Positions 14,453-25,139 are shown, counted from the first letter of the stretch. The stretch is DNA of 64,000 nt from an uncultured Polaribacter sp. (GCA_943846595.1 OX044355.1:1-64000), one strand, 5' to 3'. Notes: generated from the letters alone by a model not told the origin. Made by a program: numbers and translations.

Positions 14453-16114
14453 TTAATGCGACAAAACCGCTTTTTCTAGCAATACAATATTTACAGGAGA
14501 ATTGAGTGTTACTTTTCCGTCTTTGACAAGAAGTACTTGCTGGGTATATGCATCTCTAAGGGTTTCATTATTTTTAAAAAAGGGAGCAACTGTAATTACT
14601 TTTTTACCTGTTGGCAATTCCAAACCAATGACTACTTTATCTTCATTTAGAACTCTCAAGAAAATAAGTCCATACTCAGCAGGAATGACTTGTTGTTTTC
14701 CTGCTCCAACTGCTGGGTGATTTGCTCGAAACTGTCCAATTTTTTGCCAGTGTGCTAGAATCAATTTCGTAGTTACATCTTCGTTAATTCTACTCCAATT
14801 CATCAAAGAACGAAGGTTTGCATCCCCCAAAGCTCCTTCAACCATCAATTCTCTTGCAGATTCATCTCCATAATACACCTGAGAAGTTCCCGGAGTTAAC
14901 AATAACATTTCGGCAGTTTTAAATGGTTTTTTACGCGTCATGTCAAAGGGTTGACCATCGTCATGTGAGGACAAATAATTTAAAATACCATAACCTTTTA
15001 AATCACTATTTAAAATAGTATCGTATTTATTAAAAACAGTTGTCACGTCAGAATTCTTTGCATCCCATTTAATTTCAAAGTTTAGAAGACTATTAAACGC
15101 ACTGTCGTAATAATTTACCTTCTTATCTCCAAAATCAAATGCTTTTCCAGATGAAACCCCATAATTATATACTTCTCCAACCAAATAAAAACCATTTTGA
15201 TCCAATACTTTTTCTGGATTGTTTTTTTTAAACTCCTCAAAAGCATAATCACATTCGACTCTAAATTCTTGCCAAACAAATTCTTCTGTGTGTTTTACGG
15301 TATCTACGCGATATCCATCAATTCCATATTCAGTAATATAATCTGTGAGCCATTTCATGATATAAAAGCGTGGTGCTCTCGGATGCCCTGTTCGTGTAAA
15401 AAAAACATCTAACTCTTTTACTTCTTGTTCATACCTACCCTCAGCTTTCCATTTTGAAACCAACTGCGGTGGCAATGCTACATTTTCATTACTTTCGGTT
15501 TTAATATCGGGTAAGTTTTTCACTAAGGTACACGTAACAGTATGCTCATAATTTGAATAGGTACATTGTGGCGCTGTTCTTACCCAACTTTTTGGCCAAA
15601 TCGGATCTTCATCTGTAACAGGACCTGTATGATTTATAACAGCATCTAATAGAATTCTAATACCCTTTTCATGTGCTGTTTCTACCAATTCTTTCAAATC
15701 TTCTTTGGTTCCAAAATTTGGATCTATGGCTGTCCAATCTTTTGTCCAATACCCATGATACCCATAACTTTTGCCAGTTCCTTCATCTGTTCCTGCATGA
15801 ATTTGCTCGACAACAGGCGTTATCCAAAGAGCATTAATTCCTAATTTAGTGAAATATCCTTCCTTAATTTTTTCTGTAATTCCTTTAAAATCTCCTCCAT
15901 TAAAACCTCTTAGTTTTGCAGCATCGTCTTTTCTATTAAATTGAATATCGTTTGATGGATCGGCATTCTTAAATCGGTCAGTTAACAAAAAATAAATATT
16001 TGCGCCTTGCCACACAAACTCTTTCGTTGCTTTAGTCAATACGATTCCTTTTTCTGTGGCGGTTTTGCAGCTTATAAAAGTTACTACACTCATCATTAAA
16101 AAAAAACTTCTCAT
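14453..16114 (-). CDS. GH13 alpha-amylase family lipoprotein (last gene of the minus-strand starch operon)
   Basis: The 553-residue protein has a lipoprotein signal (MRSFFLMMSVVTFISC, Cys16). GH13 conserved regions are all present: I ILLDAVINHT, II GYRVDTVKH (nucleophile Asp), III LVGEVYNYG (acid/base Glu), IV LSSHDDGQP. A small C-terminal beta domain follows (about 470-553). It probably hydrolyses alpha-1,4 glucans or malto-oligosaccharides in the periplasm or at the outer membrane. It starts 2 bp after the stop of the preceding GH13 gene, so it belongs to the operon. Confidence 0.9.
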   Translation of the reverse strand: MRSFFLMMSVVTFISCKTATEKGIVLTKATKEFVWQGANIYFLLTDRFKNADPSNDIQFNRKDDAAKLRGFNGGDFKGITEKIKEGYFTKLGINALWITPVVEQIHAGTDEGTGKSYGYHGYWTKDWTAIDPNFGTKEDLKELVETAHEKGIRILLDAVINHTGPVTDEDPIWPKSWVRTAPQCTYSNYEHTVTCTLVKNLPDIKTESNENVALPPQLVSKWKAEGRYEQEVKELDVFFTRTGHPRAPRFYIMKWLTDYITEYGIDGYRVDTVKHTEEFVWQEFRVECDYAFEEFKKNNPEKVLDQNGFYLVGEVYNYGVSSGKAFDFGDKKVNYYDSAFNSLLNFEIKWDAKNSDVTTVFNKYDTILNSDLKGYGILNYLSSHDDGQPFDMTRKKPFKTAEMLLLTPGTSQVYYGDESARELMVEGALGDANLRSLMNWSRINEDVTTKLILAHWQKIGQFRANHPAVGAGKQQVIPAEYGLIFLRVLNEDKVVIGLELPTGKKVITVAPFFKNNETLRDAYTQQVLLVKDGKVTLNSPVNIVLLEKAVLSH

Positions 16115-16116
16115 CT

Positions 16117-17520
16117 CTAATTGATTATTATTTTAAAAGTTAAAGGTGCAACTTGTAAAGCTTCACCATTTAAATTTATTTTTTCTTCTGAGATCAAATC
16201 TCTAAAAACTCCTTTTTCAGTTACTTTTACTTGAGAAGTGGTATCCGAAAAATTAGCCAAATATAAGAGCGTTTTATCCCCTTTCGTCCTTTTTAAAACA
16301 AACACATCTTTAGCGCTCTTTAAAACTTCAAAAATTGCTTTTTCTTTCCCCCCATTTAAGGCTGAATTTGTATTTTTAAGAGCGCCTAACTTAGTTAAAA
16401 AAGCAAATGTTTTCCCTTTTTTTTTGGGAATTGAATCTTTTTCAAAAAACTTTAATCGATGATTTAAATCGTATTCTTGCCCCGAATATATCAATGGCAT
16501 TCCCGGGAGAACATAACTTAAGGCTGTTAACATTTCTGCCTTTATACCCATACGTTCCTGAATGGTTCCGTTCCAAGAATTCTCATCATGATTGGTCACA
16601 AAGTTCATTAACATATCGTCTTTTTCGTAGCGCTCTTTATAGGTAGTTTGCATGTATGTTTTCAAATCGCTAACGGTTTTCTCACCATTTGCCAAATTGT
16701 TCAACAAATGATGTCCATCCCATGCATAAGCCATATCAAAAAGCGTATCTTTTAGCAATGCCGGTTCCCAAGCTTCTGCCAACATAAAAATATCTTTTTC
16801 TGCTCTCAATTTAGGAATTGCATCTTGCCAAAAATCTAAAGGTACAGATCCCGCAACATCACATCGAAAACCGTCAATATTTTCATTTTTTAACCAATAC
16901 TTCATATCTGCGATCATTTGAGTTCTCATCGCAAGATTGTCATAATTTAAATCTGCTGTATCCGTCCAATCGGTATCTTTTGGATGAACAACCTCCCCTT
17001 TTTCATTTTGAGTATAGAATTCTGGATTGGTTTGTAACCAAGTATGATCCCAACCTGTATGGTTTGGCACCCAATCTAAAATCACATAAATTCCATGTTC
17101 ATGTGCAGTGCTCACCAAGGTTCTAAAATCTTCTATGTCTCCAAATTCAGGATTGATCTTCGTAAAATCTGATACCGCGTAATAACTCCCTAAATATCTA
17201 CTTTGTTCTTCTTTTGGAAATTCGGAAGCAAACTTACTATCTGCACCACCAGTGGCTTTTCTTTTGGTCTCTGATATAGGAAAAATTGGCATCAACCAAA
17301 TCACTTTTACACCTAGTTTTTTAATTTCAGGGATGTCCTTTGTAAACTCATCAAAAGTGCCTTCTGGTGAATACTGACGAATATTTGCTTCGTAAATAAC
17401 AGCAGACTCTAAAATTGCATTTGAAATTGGTGGAATTGAATTTACAAGTTCTTTTTGTTCTTTACTACAAGAAAATAGAATAAAAGCAATTACGAATAGG
17501 ATTAGTGTTTTTTTCATCAT
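16117..17520 (-). CDS. GH13 alpha-amylase family lipoprotein
   Basis: A protein of about 467 residues with lipoprotein signal (LFVIAFILFSC). GH13 regions: VILDWVPNHT, GFRCDVAGS (nucleophile Asp), MLAEAWEPA (Glu) and VTNHDENSW (Asp). The open frame extends to a TTG at 17523, but ATG at 17520 or 17517 right behind the GH31 stop is the more natural start. It is shorter than the neighbouring GH13 gene, close to the minimal A/B/C-domain enzyme. Likely role: trimming of imported malto-oligosaccharides to maltose or glucose. Confidence 0.9.
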   Translation of the reverse strand: MMKKTLILFVIAFILFSCSKEQKELVNSIPPISNAILESAVIYEANIRQYSPEGTFDEFTKDIPEIKKLGVKVIWLMPIFPISETKRKATGGADSKFASEFPKEEQSRYLGSYYAVSDFTKINPEFGDIEDFRTLVSTAHEHGIYVILDWVPNHTGWDHTWLQTNPEFYTQNEKGEVVHPKDTDWTDTADLNYDNLAMRTQMIADMKYWLKNENIDGFRCDVAGSVPLDFWQDAIPKLRAEKDIFMLAEAWEPALLKDTLFDMAYAWDGHHLLNNLANGEKTVSDLKTYMQTTYKERYEKDDMLMNFVTNHDENSWNGTIQERMGIKAEMLTALSYVLPGMPLIYSGQEYDLNHRLKFFEKDSIPKKKGKTFAFLTKLGALKNTNSALNGGKEKAIFEVLKSAKDVFVLKRTKGDKTLLYLANFSDTTSQVKVTEKGVFRDLISEEKINLNGEALQVAPLTFKIIIN

Positions 17521-17523
17521 CAA

Positions 17524-19908
17524 TTAGTTATATGTTATTTTTACTTTTAATTTTCGAGCTACTTTCCAAGTTAAAGGAATTCTGAGTATCTTTTGTTTTG
17601 GTGAGACTCGTACTCTTTTTCTTCCAACTTTAATTTTCTTTGGAATCCAATCCACATTATGAATGACCAATTGAATATCTTTGTTTTTTGGATTCCAATT
17701 TTCACCAAATTTTGCTTCAAAATCTATTTCTAAACAACGTTTGGTAAATGATGCTCCAAAGTGAAGCAACTCATAATTTCCTTTCTCAAAAGCGTTAGAA
17801 AGCAATCCGTTATCGATATACAATTGTCTTTCACTTTTTGAAACAGCTGCATCATGATAATAGTGCAACTCAATGAAATTTACATCATAATCTTCTGTGT
17901 TTTGCATAGCACTTGCCATCGGGATAAAAGCACCAGCCCTTACAAAAGTTGGAATAGTACTTTCTAATACTTTTATGTTTTTTGTTTGTCCACCAGCAAT
18001 TTTTTCACCAGAATAAAAATTGAACCAAGTGGCAGTTTTTGGAAAATAAACATCTTGGGTTGGTATGCCTTGTTTTAAAATTGGTGAAATTAAAAAATCA
18101 TTCCCCCATAAATACGCCTTCGAATTTGAGTGTAAGCTTTTGTTTTCTGATTCTTCAAAGAATAATGGACGCATAAATGGAGTTCCTAACTGATTATTTT
18201 GGAACGCCAAATTGTAATTATATGGTAATAATTTATAACGCAACTCAATTGATTTTTTTGCAAATCCTTTTGCTTTATCACTTCTAAAAACGGGTTCACT
18301 CGCTACACCTTCTTGCGCATGAGGTCTGAAAACTGGCTGAAAAACACCATATTGTAACCAACGTGTATACAATTCATCATCTAAATTATCACCTGCAAAA
18401 CCTCCTAAATCAGAGTGCATATATCCCAAACCTTGCATTCCCATTTGAAGGGCAATTTCGGGCTGACTTTGTAAGCCTCCCCAGGATCTATTTACGTCTC
18501 CAGACCAAGGAATCATACCAAAACGCTGAGAACCTGCAGCACCTGCTCTCATTAGAATAAAAGGTCTTTCGGTTGGAAAATCTTTTTGGTAGCCTTCAAA
18601 AATTAAACGTGCCCAATCATGTCCATAAATATTATGCACCTCATCTGCAGTTCCTGTTTCATGCAATAATCTACTTGGATGTACTTCTGGCTCTCCTAAA
18701 TCGCCCCAGACTCCTTGTACTCCAATATTTCTTAGTTCTCTATAAATATTCCAGAACCATTTTTTTCCTTCAGGATTATAGATATCTATCAACCCAGTGT
18801 TTCCAAAATAGAAATCAAATTTATAGGGGTTGCCGATAGAATCCTTTCCTAATATTTTCTTTTCTGCTGCTTCCTCCCATTTTTTGGAAGTTGTTAAAAC
18901 AAAAGGCTCAGTTATTAAAATCGTTTTAACACCTTTTTTATTAAATTTAGAGATCATCCCTTTCATGTCTGGAAAAGAGTCTTTATACACTTCTAAATTC
19001 CCCATAGTGCCTTGGATTTCTTTTCCAAACCAATACAAATCTAAAATAACTGCGTCCACAGGAATTTCGTCTTCTTTAAATTTATCGATCGTTGTTTCTG
19101 TTTCTTTTTGTGAATGGTAACCAAATCTGCTAGAAAAATTACCAAAAGTCCATCTTGGAGGCAAAGGTTGTTTTCCTGTTAAATTGGTATAACTATCGAT
19201 TAGATCAATCCAAGAATCCCCCACAATAACCTGATAGGTTTTACGCCCAGAAATAGTTTCGTAGGTTATAGAATTGTCTTTTTTACTATCTAAATCTAAA
19301 AAACCAATGGGTGCATTATCAAAATGAAGCATATACATTTTTGAAGACAATACAATTGGCAAGGTGAAATTCATTAACTCAGAGCGGGCCTCATAACCAT
19401 AATGCGCTCTATTATAAAGTTGCAAGCGATTTCCTCTACGATTCATACCTAAAACTCTTGCGCCTCCTCCATACAAAACTTCCTCCTTAGTAAGATTTAA
19501 TTGTATTTTTTGATGTATTGAATCTTTTGAATATCCTGTTTTTTCTGAAGTAATTTTATTGCCTTTATAGAAATATGAAATTTGAAATGGTTTTTTTTGA
19601 ATTTGTAGAGAGATGCCTTCAGTGTTCAAAACAAGCGAATTATCAGTTTCCTTTAGAAAACGATTATCTATTAAAATGGATTTTAAAACGACTGCATGAG
19701 AAATCTTTACATCCTCTTCTCCAGAGGGTATAAATGAGGTTTCAATTATTTTATTAGAAAATAATCTGATTTTATAAGCTCCATCATTGACCTTAATTTC
19801 TAAGTGGGTTTTCTTATTTGTCATTGTCTCAAAAATTCTATTTGAATTTTGTGCAATTACAAATGCGGGTAGTGTCAATAATAAGAATGTAAGTCTAAAA
19901 TGTTTCAT
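17524..19908 (-). CDS. GH31 alpha-glucosidase, exported (SusB-like role)
   Basis: About 794 residues from the ATG at 19908. That start gives a signal peptide (MKHFRLTFLLLTLPAFVIAQ), and the ATG overlaps the stop of the upstream esterase gene by one base (TGATG). An alternative upstream start would bury the signal peptide. GH31 marks: VWGDLGEPEVH with the nucleophile Asp, and IPWSGDVNRSW with the acid/base Asp. No lipobox, so probably periplasmic. It should release glucose from non-reducing ends of malto-oligosaccharides, the role of SusB (a GH97) in Bacteroides. Confidence 0.9.
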   Translation of the reverse strand: MKHFRLTFLLLTLPAFVIAQNSNRIFETMTNKKTHLEIKVNDGAYKIRLFSNKIIETSFIPSGEEDVKISHAVVLKSILIDNRFLKETDNSLVLNTEGISLQIQKKPFQISYFYKGNKITSEKTGYSKDSIHQKIQLNLTKEEVLYGGGARVLGMNRRGNRLQLYNRAHYGYEARSELMNFTLPIVLSSKMYMLHFDNAPIGFLDLDSKKDNSITYETISGRKTYQVIVGDSWIDLIDSYTNLTGKQPLPPRWTFGNFSSRFGYHSQKETETTIDKFKEDEIPVDAVILDLYWFGKEIQGTMGNLEVYKDSFPDMKGMISKFNKKGVKTILITEPFVLTTSKKWEEAAEKKILGKDSIGNPYKFDFYFGNTGLIDIYNPEGKKWFWNIYRELRNIGVQGVWGDLGEPEVHPSRLLHETGTADEVHNIYGHDWARLIFEGYQKDFPTERPFILMRAGAAGSQRFGMIPWSGDVNRSWGGLQSQPEIALQMGMQGLGYMHSDLGGFAGDNLDDELYTRWLQYGVFQPVFRPHAQEGVASEPVFRSDKAKGFAKKSIELRYKLLPYNYNLAFQNNQLGTPFMRPLFFEESENKSLHSNSKAYLWGNDFLISPILKQGIPTQDVYFPKTATWFNFYSGEKIAGGQTKNIKVLESTIPTFVRAGAFIPMASAMQNTEDYDVNFIELHYYHDAAVSKSERQLYIDNGLLSNAFEKGNYELLHFGASFTKRCLEIDFEAKFGENWNPKNKDIQLVIHNVDWIPKKIKVGRKRVRVSPKQKILRIPLTWKVARKLKVKITYN

Positions 19909-20864
19909 CAATTTTTGAAAATAAAAGTGAATGGAATATCTAATCTTTGTTGCCATGATTTTTCTGAATGATCTGTTCCTTCAAAAAATAAATTCTTATA
20001 GTTTTCTCCAATAACATACCCTTTACCTAAAAAAAGTTTATCTACAATTGGTGCGTATTGAGGATACAATTGATCTAATGTTTTATTCCCATAATCAAAA
20101 TATAATTTATGCGATTTAGAATCTGGTGCATTTTCTTCTAAATATTTAAAAATTGCTGCTGGTAAAGGGTTGTTTGGTGACGGAGTTAAACCTACCCAAT
20201 GGGTGGATAGGCAAGCTGCTGCGCCAAAAATTTTTGGATATTCTGATATCGCATACCAAGACATTAACCCGCCCATAGATGAACCTGCAATTGCGGTATT
20301 TTCTTTATCTGTTTTAACCGAGTAAGTTTTATCTATATAAGGTTTTAACTCATCTACAATAAATTTCAAGTAGGCATCACCAGAAAAACTATCTAAAGTA
20401 ATTCCTTTTTTAATCGCATTTTTTTTAATAGAATCTAACTGCTCTTCTGCTAAATAATTAAAAGATTTCTGTGGGTACAAATCTAAAAAACGAATCTTCG
20501 GGATATTATGAACTCCTATTACAATAAAATCTTTTGTAATTTTTTCTTCCATTAATTTGGTAGCAACCTCATCTACCATCCATTCTTGCTGATTCCAGGT
20601 AGTCGTTGCGTCAAATAAGTTCTGACCATCATGCATGTACAAAACTGCATACTTTTTTTCAGCAGAATAATTTTTTGGTAACCATACATCTACAGGTCTT
20701 GGCACTATGTTTTTTGATGGAAAACGAACAATACGCATCAACTTCCCACTCGCTAATACTGCATTTTCAACAACTACAGCGGTCATTTTAGAACGTTCTT
20801 GTGCAAACGATTTTATTGGTAAAAACAAAAGAATCGAAACAAAGAGTATGAAATGTTTTTTCAT
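19908..20864 (-). CDS. Exported alpha/beta-hydrolase, putative esterase (esterase D-like)
   Basis: About 318 residues from the ATG at 20864 (2 bp after the upstream stop; the frame is open to a TTG at 20870). Signal peptide MKKHFILFVSILLFLPIKSF then AQ. Esterase family PF00756-like features: VWLPKNYSAEKKYAVLYMHD early, nucleophile AGSSMGG (about residue 190), an Asp in the YFDYGN region and a late His in GTDHSEKSW. It sits inside a starch operon between a GH13 and a GH31 gene, so the substrate may be acylated oligosaccharide. That is inference. Confidence 0.8.
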   Translation of the reverse strand: MKKHFILFVSILLFLPIKSFAQERSKMTAVVVENAVLASGKLMRIVRFPSKNIVPRPVDVWLPKNYSAEKKYAVLYMHDGQNLFDATTTWNQQEWMVDEVATKLMEEKITKDFIVIGVHNIPKIRFLDLYPQKSFNYLAEEQLDSIKKNAIKKGITLDSFSGDAYLKFIVDELKPYIDKTYSVKTDKENTAIAGSSMGGLMSWYAISEYPKIFGAAACLSTHWVGLTPSPNNPLPAAIFKYLEENAPDSKSHKLYFDYGNKTLDQLYPQYAPIVDKLFLGKGYVIGENYKNLFFEGTDHSEKSWQQRLDIPFTFIFKN

Positions 20865-20866
20865 GA

Positions 20867-22822
20867 TCAATTTAATTTTGTCGTTAATAAAGTCACGCCT
20901 CTTTTAGTGAAACTTATTCCTGTATCCCAAGTTATTTTTTCTCCAGATATGACATTTTTTAATATTTTACCCTCTAAACCAATTTCAGAATATCTTTTTA
21001 AATCGAGATGAATTGGTTTATCATTTTTATTTAAAATGAGCACAACAATTTCTTTATCTATAATTCTAAACAATAGATAGGTTCCCATATAGGGTGCAAA
21101 ATGAATTGTTTTCCCTTCGTGAATGGCTTTGGTGTTTTTACGAAAATTCAACACCTTTTTCAAGAACATTTGCATGTTTTTTTGATCGGCCTTTATGCCT
21201 TTTCCTGTAAATGCATTTACGGCATCACCTTTCCATCCACCAGGGAAATCTGTACGAATTAAACCATGGTCTCCTGGCTTCTCAAAGTCATCCATTAGAA
21301 TCTCTGTTCCATAATAGATTTGTGGAATTCTAGGCATCATTAAATAGAAAGAAAGCGCCATTTTTGTATTTTCTAAATCTCCATTTAATTGCGTATAAAT
21401 TCGGCTCATATCATGATTGTCTGGAAAAATCATGATATCTTTTGGTGTTGCATAATGAAAATCATTGGCCAAGCCTTCATACATTTTAACCAACCCCGTA
21501 TCCCAAGATTCTTTTTCATTAATGGCATCAACTACATTTCTTTGCATGGCAAAATCCATCGTAGAAGTTAAATTAGAAGCATATCCATCTCTATTATTTG
21601 CACCTTTTTGCCAGTAACCTATTAACAACGGATTATAGCTCCATTCTTCACCAACAATAGAGAAATTTGGATACTCTGCCATAATAGCTCCTGCCCAATT
21701 ACTCATAAAATCTTTGTCTGGGTAAGGGTATGTATCTTGTCTAATACCACTTAAACCGATAGTTTCGATCCACCAAATACTATTTTGAATGATGTATTTT
21801 GCCATGAACGGGTTTTTCTGGTTTAAATCTGGCATTGTGGCAACAAACCAACCATCTGAGTTTCCTTTTTTATCACTTTTAGAAGCGTACAAATCTTGAT
21901 TTGAAGTTCTTCGATGATTTGAAGTTATTAATGCTCCGTTATTTTCAAAGTTTTCTTGGAAATTTAGCCAATCATTAAATGGTAAATCATTCATCCACCA
22001 ATGTTCGCTACCACAATGGTTTGCGACTTGATCCATAATTAATTTAATACCTTTTTCTCTCGATTTGTCTGCCAATTCTCTATAATCTGCCAATGTTCCA
22101 TAACGTGGATCTACTTCGTATAAATCTGTAATTGCATAGCCGTGATATGACTGACTGGGCATATTATTGGTTAATAATGGACTAGACCAAATAGCAGTAA
22201 AGCCCATATTATCAATGTACTCTAAATGACTTGTAATTCCTTTTATATCCCCGCCATGACGTGCATAATCATCATTTCTATTAATGCTATTTTCTTTTAA
22301 AAAATGAACAGATTCTCTGTTTTCATTAGCCGTTGAAACTGCTGAACCTAAATCATTTGTTGCATCTGCGTTTGCAAACCTGTCTGGGGTTATTAAATAT
22401 AAAACATCTGAACTGTTAAAACCAATGTAGTTTTCGCTAGGTTTTTCTCTTGCTTTTAATTGATATGTATGTCCTTTTATATCTCCGTTTTCAGAAGTAA
22501 AAATAATATCAAATTTCCCAGGATCTGTTCTTTTGTCGATCTTTAAATCGATAAATAAGTAGTTTTTACTTCTAGCAGTGTGTACTTTTTCGATAACAAC
22601 ACCTTTATATGAAATAGAGGGCTTGAAACTACCTATACCCTTCTCTTTTACTAAAAGTTGTAATGAAACATCTTTAAAACCAATAAACCAGTTTGGTGGC
22701 TCAACTCGTTCCAAAGAGTTATTGGACACTGGTTTTATAGAATCAAAAGCTTGTTTTTTATTGTCACAAGAATACATCAATCCAAAAATTAAGAGACATA
22801 AAAGTGCTTTAACTAATTTCAT
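20867..22822 (-). CDS. susA: GH13 neopullulanase/cyclomaltodextrinase-like lipoprotein (SusA-like)
   Basis: The 651-residue protein has a lipoprotein signal (LLCLLIFGLMYSC) and an N-terminal immunoglobulin-like cyclomaltodextrinase N-domain (about 35-125), then the GH13 barrel: LIMDQVANHC, GIRQDTYPYP (nucleophile Asp), VGEEWSYNP (Glu) and FPDNHDMSR (Asp), and a C-terminal beta domain. Architecture and motifs match the SusA neopullulanase group, which cuts malto-oligosaccharides and pullulan in the periplasm. It lies between the GH65 gene and the esterase in the minus-strand operon. Confidence 0.88.
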   Translation of the reverse strand: MKLVKALLCLLIFGLMYSCDNKKQAFDSIKPVSNNSLERVEPPNWFIGFKDVSLQLLVKEKGIGSFKPSISYKGVVIEKVHTARSKNYLFIDLKIDKRTDPGKFDIIFTSENGDIKGHTYQLKAREKPSENYIGFNSSDVLYLITPDRFANADATNDLGSAVSTANENRESVHFLKENSINRNDDYARHGGDIKGITSHLEYIDNMGFTAIWSSPLLTNNMPSQSYHGYAITDLYEVDPRYGTLADYRELADKSREKGIKLIMDQVANHCGSEHWWMNDLPFNDWLNFQENFENNGALITSNHRRTSNQDLYASKSDKKGNSDGWFVATMPDLNQKNPFMAKYIIQNSIWWIETIGLSGIRQDTYPYPDKDFMSNWAGAIMAEYPNFSIVGEEWSYNPLLIGYWQKGANNRDGYASNLTSTMDFAMQRNVVDAINEKESWDTGLVKMYEGLANDFHYATPKDIMIFPDNHDMSRIYTQLNGDLENTKMALSFYLMMPRIPQIYYGTEILMDDFEKPGDHGLIRTDFPGGWKGDAVNAFTGKGIKADQKNMQMFLKKVLNFRKNTKAIHEGKTIHFAPYMGTYLLFRIIDKEIVVLILNKNDKPIHLDLKRYSEIGLEGKILKNVISGEKITWDTGISFTKRGVTLLTTKLN

Positions 22823-22832
22823 ACCGTTGTTT

Positions 22833-25139
22833 TTAAACTGTTTTTAGAACATTTGGAGTAACATTTACAAAATCACCATTGACTACTATTTTGAGATCAT
22901 TCAAGCCATCTAATTCAAAAGTTGTTTCAGAATGACTGATGTTTACTTTTAAAACCTGGTTTCTAAAGTTGACTTTAAACGAATAATTTTTCCATCTTTT
23001 TGGGATTTTAGGCGCAAATGTTAACCTATTATTGTGGATCCTCATACCTCCAAAACCTTCAACAATGCTCATCCAAGTTCCTGCCATTGACGTAATGTGC
23101 AAACCTTCTTCTACTTCGTGATTATAATCGTCTAAATCTAAACGAGATGTTCTTAAGTAAAAAGTATAGGCTTGCTCAATTCGATCTAATTTTGCGGATT
23201 GAATACTATGAACACAAGGAGAGAGCGAACTTTCGTGAACTGTAAGTGGTTCGTAAAAATCGAAATGACGGACTAATTCTTCTGTTGTAAAATGGTCTTC
23301 AAAAAGGTAAAAACCTTGTAAAACATCTGCTTGTTTAATGTAGGGTGAACGTAAAATACGATCCCAACTCCATTTTTGATTGATGGGTCTTTGACTGCTA
23401 TCTAACTCTGAAACGGTTATCAATTCTTTGTCTAAAAAACCATCTTGTTGTAAATAAATATCGTTTTTTTCTGAATATGGAAAATACATATTATCTGCAA
23501 CTGCTCGCCATTTTTTGAGTTCTTCATTTGTAATATCTACTTTTCCGATAATCCTTGAATAGTCTGAAACGTAGTCATTTTTAACAATTTCTAAATTTTC
23601 TAAAGCATAATTAATACACCATTTTGCAATGTAATTTGTATACCAATTATTATTGATATTATTCTCGTATTCATTGGGACCTGTAACACCCAAAATCATA
23701 TACTGTTCTTTATCGGATGAAAAGGTGGCTCTTTGCTGCCAAAAACGAGCAATACCAATTAAAACTTCCAATCCTTTTTCTGGAATATAAGAATAATCGT
23801 TTGTGTACCGATGGTAATTATAAATTGCGAATGCTATTGCTCCGTTTCTATGAATTTCTTCGAAAGTAATTTCCCATTCATTATGACATTCTTCGCCATT
23901 CATCGTTACCATAGGATACAATGCTGCACCGTTTGTAAACCCTAATTTTGTAGCGTTTTCAATTGCTTTTTCTAAATGTGCGTGTCTGTATTCTAATAAA
24001 CGTCTTGCCACTTTTTGGTCTTTGGTAGCCATATAAAAAGGAATACAATATGCTTCTGTATCCCAATACGTGCTTCCACCGTATTTTTCTCCAGTAAATC
24101 CTTTAGGACCAATATTTAACAATGGGTCTTTTCCTAAATAGGTTTGATTTAAATGAAAAATATTAAAACGGATTCCTTGTTGTGCTTTTACGTCTCCTTC
24201 TATGGTAATGTCTGATGTACTCCATATTTTTGCCCAGGCTTCTTTTTGCATTTCTAACAGCCCCTCAAAACCTAAGTCTGTTGCTAATTTTAATGCTTGT
24301 CTAGCTGAAGATATCAATTCATTTCTATCTTGATTTCTATCAATGGTATAACCTCCAATTTTATGAATGATAAATGAATCTCCTTGTTTTATGTTTTTCT
24401 CATATTTGGATGACGCATAACTAGCAGATTTAAAATCAACAGATTTAACCACTACTTCTTTGTCGTTTAAAAACAACTTAGATTCCATAAAGGTACATGT
24501 ATGGAAATTTGTCTTCATCGTTTTTGCTTCAACAAAAGATTGTTTCCCTTCTTGAACAATATTTAAAACATCCCAAAATTGATCATTCCAATTGGTGTCT
24601 TCATTCGTAATTCCTGCATCTACATATGGAGTAAATGATATCTTTGCATCATAATTAAGCGGTGTAACAGAATATTTTATTGCACCTACCTCATCAATGT
24701 CTAAACTTAAGAAACGTATGCTCTCTACTTTAATTTGAACGCCATTTTGAAGTATTGCAAAAAAAGATCTTGAGAGCCAACCTTCTTTCATGTTCAACTC
24801 ACGTTTAAAATTTCCAATGGAAGTACAGGTAAATAAATCTAACTGCTCGTCATTCACAAAAACATTAATACCAATCCAATTTGGGGCATTCAAAACTTTT
24901 GCAAAATATTCTGGGTATCCATTTTTCCACCAACCAACTCGGGTTTTATCTGGATAATATACTCCGGCAATATAACTTCCTTGGAAAGTGGGTCCAGAAT
25001 AAAATTCTTCAAAATTTGCACGTTGGCCCATAGCGCCGTTTCCAATACTGAAAAGGCTTTCTGAAGATTTTACGCTTTCTGGATTAAATCCCTCTTCTAT
25101 AATTGACCAATTATTTGGTACTATATAATCTTGATTCAT
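22833..25139 (-). CDS. GH65 maltose phosphorylase (or related glucosyl phosphorylase)
   Basis: The 768-residue protein lacks a signal peptide, so it is cytoplasmic. GH65 layout: N-terminal beta-sandwich (to about 280), (alpha/alpha)6 barrel, C-terminal beta domain. The catalytic acid is in NGEECHNEWEITFEEIH, and KWSWDRILRSPYIKQADVLQ is a conserved barrel motif. The reaction is maltose plus phosphate to glucose plus beta-glucose-1-phosphate. Adjacent beta-phosphoglucomutase and sugar importer genes support maltose over trehalose or kojibiose, but the exact linkage specificity is not proven by sequence. Confidence 0.88.
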   Translation of the reverse strand: MNQDYIVPNNWSIIEEGFNPESVKSSESLFSIGNGAMGQRANFEEFYSGPTFQGSYIAGVYYPDKTRVGWWKNGYPEYFAKVLNAPNWIGINVFVNDEQLDLFTCTSIGNFKRELNMKEGWLSRSFFAILQNGVQIKVESIRFLSLDIDEVGAIKYSVTPLNYDAKISFTPYVDAGITNEDTNWNDQFWDVLNIVQEGKQSFVEAKTMKTNFHTCTFMESKLFLNDKEVVVKSVDFKSASYASSKYEKNIKQGDSFIIHKIGGYTIDRNQDRNELISSARQALKLATDLGFEGLLEMQKEAWAKIWSTSDITIEGDVKAQQGIRFNIFHLNQTYLGKDPLLNIGPKGFTGEKYGGSTYWDTEAYCIPFYMATKDQKVARRLLEYRHAHLEKAIENATKLGFTNGAALYPMVTMNGEECHNEWEITFEEIHRNGAIAFAIYNYHRYTNDYSYIPEKGLEVLIGIARFWQQRATFSSDKEQYMILGVTGPNEYENNINNNWYTNYIAKWCINYALENLEIVKNDYVSDYSRIIGKVDITNEELKKWRAVADNMYFPYSEKNDIYLQQDGFLDKELITVSELDSSQRPINQKWSWDRILRSPYIKQADVLQGFYLFEDHFTTEELVRHFDFYEPLTVHESSLSPCVHSIQSAKLDRIEQAYTFYLRTSRLDLDDYNHEVEEGLHITSMAGTWMSIVEGFGGMRIHNNRLTFAPKIPKRWKNYSFKVNFRNQVLKVNISHSETTFELDGLNDLKIVVNGDFVNVTPNVLKTV

